A stretch of DNA of 64,000 nucleotides from Elymus sibiricus (taxonomy: Eukaryota > Streptophyta > Magnoliopsida > Poales > Poaceae): assembly GCA_039707655.1 (NCBI GenBank), contig CM077664.1, forward strand, positions 29,500,781 to 29,564,780, written 5' to 3'. The notes beneath the pieces were generated by a model. The model was not told where the DNA came from. It saw only the letters and a list, made by a program, of their open reading frames with translations, and searched no databases. Below are positions 58,214 through 64,000 of the stretch, piece by piece. The first letter of the stretch is position 1. Every line of letters begins with the position of its first letter. A program made the translations under genes and the position numbers.

Positions 58214-60286
58214 ATGGCTCGTTTGAACATCAACAACAGCATCGGATGTGGGGGTACCTTCCTCCCCGGCCAGCTCTTTGCGTTCGGCAGCATCGTGCTC
58301 CACGCTGATTCGACCGGTCACCTCGACCAGGTTGACAACTTCGCCCCTGATGAGACGATCAGGTTCGGGAACCTGGAATACATCACCGATTCCCGTGGCG
58401 ATCTAGTCCTCTCAGGATTGGCGTCATCGCAGCCTGAGAGTCCCATGGACGCCGAGGCCTTAACCTCGGATCCGGCTTCCAACCCTAATCTCGGGTCGGC
58501 CATCACTTCGGACCTAGCTTCGAGCCCGGATCCGGTTACTTCGCCAACGGATCAGGGGTTAACCCTGGCCGACCATAGCTCTGGGGTGACGTCAAGCGAC
58601 CCGCCGATACTCCAGGTCAGCCCCGCCTACTGCCAGAAGATGGGCCCGATGGACCTCTCGCGCTTAAACGAGATGCTGGACCGGATCCAAAATCTAGGGA
58701 TCTCGGACGGTCAGTCCTCGGTTTACGATCAGATCGGACTTAAAGCCGACGACAGGGAAATTTACGTCCCACCCACCACCCACTTAGTCGCTACTGTCGA
58801 AGATTTAACCGGCGTACTTGACTACGCCTCTGAGGAGGCAGATGACATGGAAGGAGATATCGACGACCTGTCATACATTGCATCCCCCCCGGCCACTTCT
58901 AACACTGGAAAGTGGGCTGCAACCTCTACCTATGACATTTATATGGTTGATATCCCTAAGAAGGACGGTGAGGACCCAGAAAGGGAGCCTCCCAGGCGTC
59001 GACGTACTAAGAAGCGATCCAAGGGGAAAGGAAGAGGCAGGGGGAGCAACAACAATACCAACACCAATGGCACCGGGGACGACCTCACTCCGGACAACGC
59101 CGAGGACGAGGGCAACGGCGAGGATGCCACTCCCGGGCAGCACCACGGTGCCACGGGGATGCCAGATGACCCTGATGACCCCGCAGACCCGGAGGACCCT
59201 GAGGACCCCGAATATTTCGAGGATAGTAACTACCTCCCCGAATCCGAGGAGGAGGTCAGCCTCGGACCTGAGGATTTCATTGTCCCCGAGGACCCTCTTG
59301 AGCAAGAAAGGTTTCGGCGATGGCTTATCGCGACCGCCCGAAGCATGAAAAAGAAACAGCAGCAGCTTCAAGCTGATCAGAACACCCTCAATGATAAGTG
59401 GGTGGTGGTCCTCGCAGCCGAACAAAACTTCGAGTTACGGCGCGCGGACCCGAACAAGAGTTACCCACAGCGGCGCTTGCTTCCCGCGTTTGACGACAAA
59501 GCCACCGGAGAAGTGCCCTTCAAGCACGACCAGCCTGACCGTCCCCCTCGAGGACGGGACAGGATGGCTGATAGACCTAAAAATCCTTCCGCAGTTCCCC
59601 GCCGTCCAGGCAAGGAGCCGGTCCAGCCCAACGATCCATACGACCTGCGCAGGAAATCACCAACAAACCCTGCCCCAACTCGATCTATATACGGGTCCAG
59701 GGGACATGCACCTGCTGGACAGGACGGATATCAAGCTTGGCTCGACAAGCATGGCAGAGCTTGGGAGAACACGAATGCTCGGATGTCAAATGAGGTTCGG
59801 CAGAATGCAGACCGGCTTAGAGGAGCTGCACACCCGATGTGTTTCACAAATGAGGTGATGCAACACCAGTTCCCGGAGGGGTTTAAACCCATGAACATAG
59901 AGCAGTACAATGGAACTACTAACCCGACTGTGTGGATCGAAGATTTCCTTCTCCACATTCATATGGCTAGAGGAGATGATCTCCATGCCATTAAGTATCT
60001 ACCGCTGAAGCTTAAAGGGCCAGCGCGGCATTGGCTTAATAGTTTGCCAGAAAACTCTATTGGAAGCTGGGAGGAGCTCGAAGACGCTTTCCAAGCCAAC
60101 TTCCAGGGCACGTATATTCGGCTTCCGGATGCCGACGACCTCAGCCACATTATCCAACAACCCGGCGAGTCCGACAGGAAGTTCTGGAATCGGTTCTTAA
60201 CTAAAAAGAACCAAATCGTCGACTGTCCCGATGCAGAAGCGATAGCCGCTTTCCGGCATAGTATCCACGATGAGTGGCTAGTGTGA
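58214..60286 (+). CDS. Gag polyprotein of the 57684 gypsy, about 690 residues
   Basis: I take the ATG at 58214 as start because the matching ATG opens the gag at 31762; the frame itself is open further upstream into the LTR. Domains in order: a conserved N-terminal part (PGQLFAFGSIVLHADSTGHL), the segment QSSVYDQIGLKADDREIYVP, an acidic and Gly/Asn-rich middle (about residues 200-400, with DPDDPADPEDPEDPEYFEDS), then the retrotransposon gag (capsid) domain with TTNPTVWIEDFLLHIHMARG, HWLNSLPENSIGSWEELEDA and QQPGESDRKFWNRFLTKK. It stops at TGA/TAG 60286 before the usual zinc knuckle. It would form the particle core. It is the longest intact frame in the window, on the same strand as its LTR. 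Confidence 0.85.
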   Translation: MARLNINNSIGCGGTFLPGQLFAFGSIVLHADSTGHLDQVDNFAPDETIRFGNLEYITDSRGDLVLSGLASSQPESPMDAEALTSDPASNPNLGSAITSDLASSPDPVTSPTDQGLTLADHSSGVTSSDPPILQVSPAYCQKMGPMDLSRLNEMLDRIQNLGISDGQSSVYDQIGLKADDREIYVPPTTHLVATVEDLTGVLDYASEEADDMEGDIDDLSYIASPPATSNTGKWAATSTYDIYMVDIPKKDGEDPEREPPRRRRTKKRSKGKGRGRGSNNNTNTNGTGDDLTPDNAEDEGNGEDATPGQHHGATGMPDDPDDPADPEDPEDPEYFEDSNYLPESEEEVSLGPEDFIVPEDPLEQERFRRWLIATARSMKKKQQQLQADQNTLNDKWVVVLAAEQNFELRRADPNKSYPQRRLLPAFDDKATGEVPFKHDQPDRPPRGRDRMADRPKNPSAVPRRPGKEPVQPNDPYDLRRKSPTNPAPTRSIYGSRGHAPAGQDGYQAWLDKHGRAWENTNARMSNEVRQNADRLRGAAHPMCFTNEVMQHQFPEGFKPMNIEQYNGTTNPTVWIEDFLLHIHMARGDDLHAIKYLPLKLKGPARHWLNSLPENSIGSWEELEDAFQANFQGTYIRLPDADDLSHIIQQPGESDRKFWNRFLTKKNQIVDCPDAEAIAAFRHSIHDEWLV

Positions 60287-60957
60287 TAGCTCACACAAGA
60301 TAAGCCGAGAACAATGGCGGCTCTTACTTCACTGATGACCCGTTTCTGTGCGGGTGAAGACAACTGGTTGGCTCGTAGAAGCGACCACACTGACGACCCG
60401 GGCACCTCGGAAGTCCGAGATGGAAACGGGAAGCCCCGGCGCAACAAAAATAACAAGCGCCGGCACAAAAATAACGGCAGTGACGCCGATGAGGCGACTG
60501 TTAATGTCGGATTCAGCAATTCGAAGTTGAGACCAAGGAAGAAGACCTTTAAAGGGAACAAAAATGGTCCGACATAGCTGGACAAAATCCATGATAGACC
60601 TTGCCAGATTCATGGCACCTCGGATAAGCCCGCCAATCATACCAACCGAAACTGTTGGGTTATTAAGTACGCCGGGAAGATCGCAGCTGAGGACCATGGC
60701 AAGGGTCCCTCTCGCAGCGAGGATGAGGATGAACCTCGCAGGCCCAATAATGGAGGCCAGAAACAGTTTCCTTCCGAAGTAAAGAATGTGAACATGATTT
60801 ATATCACTCACATCCATAAAAGGAAAGGAAGCGCGCACTTCGGGACGTCTACGCCCTAGAGCCAGTAGATCCGAAGTATAACCCGTGGTCGGCTTGCCCG
60901 ATCACTTTTGACCGACGAGACCATCCGACCAATATCCGTCATGGAGGGTCAGCGGCT
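60287..60957 (+). pseudogene. Gag tail and linker before the protease, frame broken
   Basis: After the gag stop, open pieces continue the same domain: RTMAALTSLMTRFCAGEDNW, then Lys/Asn-rich sequence and, after a stop near 60576, DRPCQIHGTSDKPANHTNRN, which retains Cys/His residues of a possible degenerate zinc knuckle region (C…H…H…C). Stops near 60576 and 60858 separate it from the protease. Confidence 0.65.
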
Positions 60958-61560
60958 TTGGTCCTCGACCCCATCGTGGATGGGTTTCACCTAACAAGGG
61001 TTCTTATGGACGGTGGCAGCAGCCTAAACCTGATCTATGCTGACACGGTCAGGAAAATGGGCATCGATCTATCAAGGATTAAACCCAGCAACACCACTTT
61101 CAAAGGTGTAATACCAGGTGTTGAAGCGCAATGCTCCGGTACCATCACATTGGAGGTAGTCTTCGGCTCTCCCGAGAACTTCCAAAGCAAAGACTTGATC
61201 TTCGATATCGTCCCTTTTCGCAGTGGTTATCACACGCTCCTCGGACAAACCACGTTCGCCCGATTCAATGCGGTCCCGCACTACGCTTATCTAAAGCTTA
61301 AAATGCCGGGACCAAAAGGTGTTATTATAGTCAACGGTAACACTGAACGCTCCCTCCGAACAGAGGAGCAGACCACGGCTTTCGCAGCCGAGGTTCAAGA
61401 AGCCGAGGAGGCATCTAGGACACTCGCTGAGTCAAATGCGCAAGGCTCCTCAAAGCGCATCCGAGGTGTTCCCTTGACCCCCCGGCAGTCACGCCATGAC
61501 CCCAAATTGGGGTACGCGCTCCATGGCTCTCCCTGTTTAGCCATGGATTATGTACCTTGA
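60958..61560 (+). CDS. Retropepsin-like protease of the 57684 gypsy
   Basis: A 200-residue frame reads from upstream of 60958 to TGA 61560. It contains VLMDGGSSLNLIYADTVRKM, the active-site motif with D-G-G in place of the common D-T/S-G, as usual in a group of plant gypsy elements. FRSGYHTLLGQTTFARFNAV is the C-terminal ILGR-like motif, and a Glu/Ala-rich tail follows. Its job would be to cut the gag polyprotein. No pol follows. The true N-terminus is probably fused to the gag tail in an intact element, so the start given here is only the open part. Confidence 0.8.
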   Translation: MVLDPIVDGFHLTRVLMDGGSSLNLIYADTVRKMGIDLSRIKPSNTTFKGVIPGVEAQCSGTITLEVVFGSPENFQSKDLIFDIVPFRSGYHTLLGQTTFARFNAVPHYAYLKLKMPGPKGVIIVNGNTERSLRTEEQTTAFAAEVQEAEEASRTLAESNAQGSSKRIRGVPLTPRQSRHDPKLGYALHGSPCLAMDYVP

Positions 61561-61914
61561 GTACATAACTTCGCCTTTAAAATTCCATGGGAGGCGGTGG
61601 AGCAATATATAAAGGGTACGATGTTCGGTTTGACCAAAACAACGGCCGAATTATGTCCTGGTTGTTTTCAAGGCACTGTTAAAGGCCCGCCAGGAACTAA
61701 ACAGTGATGACGTCAAGCTGTCATTATGCGGCTACCTGGTACAACCTCTTCAAAGGACCCGTCACTCGAATGCATTATTCAGGCATAGCAACGGTGATGT
61801 AGCACGCAACTCTAGTGAATCCTTGGAATAGACAAGGAACGGCTGATAAACAACACGGAGGCGCAGACGTGCGGCAGGGCGAAATCAGGATGTTCAAACC
61901 CTTTACAGAGGCCC
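61561..61914 (+). other. End of the 57684 element and junction to the next LTR
   Basis: From 61561 to about 61797 the sequence still looks like the region after the protease, with no pol frame. From about 61798 (GGTGATGTAGCACGC) to 61914 the sequence is of unknown origin; it could be leader DNA of the minus-strand element whose LTR starts at 61915. Confidence 0.4.
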
Positions 61915-62385
61915 TGTCGTGGTTTTGTCACGGCAGATGTCCTCGTGAAAGGACTTAGTGGTGAGGTCATCACAACTAGGTGGTAGCTTGAACGGGGTTG
62001 ATCGGAATGAGAAGACACGAGTTTTACCCAGGTTCGGCCCCTCGCGGTGGAGGTAAAAGCCTACATCCTGCTTGATTGATATTGATGATCATAGTCTCGA
62101 TTACAAGGGTGATGTTTCCCTGACTCTGTCTCGAGAGCTATCAAAACGTCTGTCTCGAGACTTACCAAAACATCTGTCTCGAGACTTCTCTGTCTAACTT
62201 GACTTCTAAAAACATGTCCCCTCTTGGGGTGCCCTGCCCCTCCTTATATAAGTTGAAGGGGCGTCTTACATGAGATTCCGGGTTATACCCGTGATTGGAG
62301 TCCTACTCTAAGTCATCCGTGTCTTCCAAGTTAAAGGGTCTCCATCTTGTATTTTGACTCTTTCTTGACAGAACCTCGTCCGGGT

Positions 62386-62533
62386 CACTGTAGCAGGCCG
62401 GGTTAACTCTAGGCCTAGCACTGTAGCAGGCCGGGTTAACTTCAGACCGGTCACTGTAGCAGGCCGGGTTAACTCTAGGCCTGGCACTGTAGCAGGTCGG
62501 GATAACTCAGGCCTGGCACTGTAGCAGGCCAGG
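62386..62533 (-). repeat. 33-bp tandem repeat in the minus-strand LTR
   Basis: CACTGTAGCAGGCCGGGTTA-type units start at 62386, 62419, 62452, 62485 and 62517 (33, 33, 33, 32 bp and a partial copy). It lies about 140 bp upstream of the TATA box on the minus strand, the place for U3 enhancer-like repeats. Confidence 0.92.
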
Positions 62534-63017
62534 TCATGCTTCGGCCGGGTCTCATCCTCAGGGTGAATTAAGCCCAGAGATGACTTAACCTCAGGGCGAC
62601 TTAAGCTCAGAGATGACTGAACCAGAGATGACTTATCCTCAGGGCGACTTAACGTCATGAGCCGGGTCATATCGTGGAGTTATATCCCCGACATTAGCCC
62701 CCAGATTAGCTTGGATTTATTCATGCTAAGCTCCTGAGTTTCTTCCATGTCAATATGTTAATGCTGATTCCATGCAGAAAAAATAACCCTTATGATATTT
62801 TTGAATTGTCTTCAAATGCCTTGGCTTGATAAAAAGAAAAATCCGTCTGATGTTGCGCCAACTTTTAATGCTTCAGACTTTGATGAATAAAAAATCTGTA
62901 TGATGTTGAGCTGACTTGTCTGAATAGCTTGGAGGAGATAACCTGTAGCCCCCAAGTCTTAAGAGTAGAGCAAAGTGATAGCTTAAGACTTGCTTAAATA
63001 TAAATGTTGCAACTTTG

Positions 63018-63061
63018 GAGAAAAATCCGGGTTATCCGTGAGAAAAATCCGGGTTATCCGT
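63018..63061 (-). repeat. 22-bp direct duplication in the minus-strand LTR
   Basis: GAGAAAAATCCGGGTTATCC plus GT occurs twice in a row without difference. Confidence 0.92.
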
Positions 63062-64000
63062 CTGAGTCTTCAATCATGAACTGAAAATTTTGCACTTCAC
63101 ATGTGTAGCCTCCAAGGGCCGGCTCATCAGTATATGATGGGCCGGGTCTTCAACTTGGACCTTTTGATCTATTGAAACAACTGACTGTTGTAGCTCCCAA
63201 GTGCCGGGTCGTTTGCTTGCAGCGACTTGGGACTTACGTGTACTCCTTTTGAAAAGAACATCATATGATGTAGCCCCCAAGCTTCGGGTCACTATTAAGG
63301 CTTGTGTACTTTGAATTTTTGACAGGAGCAATTGGTAGCCCCCAAGGGCCGGCTTATCATTATGTGATGGGCCGGGTCTTCAGTGAGACTATTAAAAATG
63401 ACCATGCATTAGCCCCCAAGTGCCGTGGTGCATGCTTGCAGTGACATGGGACTTTCATACTTGATGTAATCTTGATTTGAATAATGTAGCCCCCAAGTGC
63501 CGAGTCGTGTGCCTGCGGCGACTCGGGACTTTTTCTTCCTTTGTAGAATAAAATCATATCCACTCTGTGATGCCTTTGCGATGAAAGAAATCCTTGGCCG
63601 TGGTTGCAGTGCAACCCGGCAAATATGTGTGAGAAAATCCATAAGTGTTGTAGTCTTCTACAAAGTACATGTTGAATAACCAAAAACCCGGTCAATTAAA
63701 TGACCAGGTATTATATGTGACCCGGCTAGAATTGTACCCCGGGAAAATAGGAGAATTGATATCTCAATCATTTAATACTGGTTATGATAAACCATGATGA
63801 AGATCCAGCCATTTTGGCTATTAAAGATTTGTTTGTTCCTGCAAAGTTACAATGTAACCCGGTTTGAAAACCGGCTCCTGCAACATAAACAAATATGTAC
63901 ATGCATATATGATGCATTGTATGATGATGCAATGATGATGCAAAGTATGGTGATGTATGTGTATGATAACAGAGTATAAAAACGTCGGCTTTCGAGGCAC

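Larger units (their letters stand above)
57684..61797 (+). mobile_element. Gypsy element with long gag and protease ORF, 3' truncated
   Basis: LTR 57684-58168, gag from ATG 58214 to 60286, a gag tail region to about 60850, protease 60958-61560, then a short untranslated-looking stretch to about 61797. No reverse transcriptase, RNase H or integrase and no 3' LTR follow; a minus-strand LTR takes over. It is the better-preserved relative of the fragment at 31237. Confidence 0.85.
61915..64000 (-). repeat. Minus-strand gypsy-type LTR, running off the window
   Basis: TGTCGTGGTTTTGTCACGG at 61915 is the likely plus-strand face of an LTR 3' end (…CCACGACA). Read on the minus strand, the shared leader phrases CAGGATGTAGGCTTTTACC and GGGGCCGAACCTGGGTAAAA lie at about 62025-62075, and a TATA box TTATATAAGGAGG at about 62240-62252 lies upstream of them. 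Thus R-U5 is at 61915-62240 and U3 runs to beyond 64000. U3 holds a 33-bp tandem repeat, a 22-bp duplication and repeated GTAGCCCCCAAG(T/G)GCCG phrases. No coding frame is seen. Confidence 0.65.

Noticed and set aside
62386..62533. 33-bp repeats considered as a CRISPR array
   Set aside because: The copies are directly adjacent with no spacers, so it is an ordinary tandem repeat.

Overview
The window is a piece of a large plant genome, almost certainly a Triticeae grass (wheat, Aegilops or barley type). Evidence: nested LTR retrotransposons whose termini match families common there (gypsy LTRs starting TGATACGTCTCC with a tRNA-Asp primer site; an Angela/BARE/WIS-type copia LTR; gypsy LTRs starting TGTCCC(G/A)GACTAGGGGG), a CACTA element, LINEs, and only one recognisable host-gene remnant. 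There are no bacterial operons, rRNA or tRNA genes or CRISPR arrays. Family names come from recalled terminal motifs and are tentative; boundaries resting on target-site duplications (TSDs) are read directly.

Layout. 1-5565: a very long gypsy-type LTR split by a 1.9-kb non-autonomous CACTA element (957-2867, TSD TAG). 5566-6733: AT-rich DNA, then GC-rich DNA. 6734-17814: an old gypsy element (TATA box, primer site, decayed gag), split by a gag-protease-only gypsy (7373-15036). 17815-23953: a minus-strand Angela/BARE-like copia (3' LTR, polypurine tract, pol-less spacer, broken gag, 5' leader). 23954-31236: a plus-strand gypsy with 5' LTR, gag-protease and an extra non-pol ORF. 31237-about 32935: LTR and partial gag of another gypsy. 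About 32936-33995: an LTR tail. 34000-34560: a copia gag scrap. 34647-46125: a minus-strand 5'-truncated LINE, split by a complete 9.7-kb minus-strand gypsy (35165-44901, TSD CATGC), which itself holds a 2.7-kb solo-LTR-like insertion (40235-42979). About 46490-49470: a plus-strand LINE with endonuclease and partial reverse transcriptase. 50430-51328: exon 2 of a BAHD acyltransferase (HCT-like) pseudogene. 53883-56385: a 2.5-kb non-autonomous copia-type element with apparently identical LTRs (TSD AATAT). 57142-57170: a Helitron-like 3' end. 57684-about 61797: a gypsy with a long gag and a protease ORF, of the same superfamily as 31237. 61915-64000: a minus-strand LTR running off the window.

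How it works together. No gypsy or copia element here keeps recognisable reverse transcriptase, RNase H or integrase; the only RT remains are in LINEs. The LTR elements therefore look non-autonomous and would need enzymes from elsewhere. Nesting gives a relative order: LINE, then the gypsy at 35165, then the solo LTR within it; the old gypsy at 6734, then the gypsy at 7373 within it. The 53883 element looks youngest. I do not see a clearly new system. The items most worth checking are the extra ORF at 28909-29910 with an LTR-like block just upstream, the unknown ORF of the 35165 element, the possible spliced coding segment inside the long LTR, and the long hairpin of the CACTA element.
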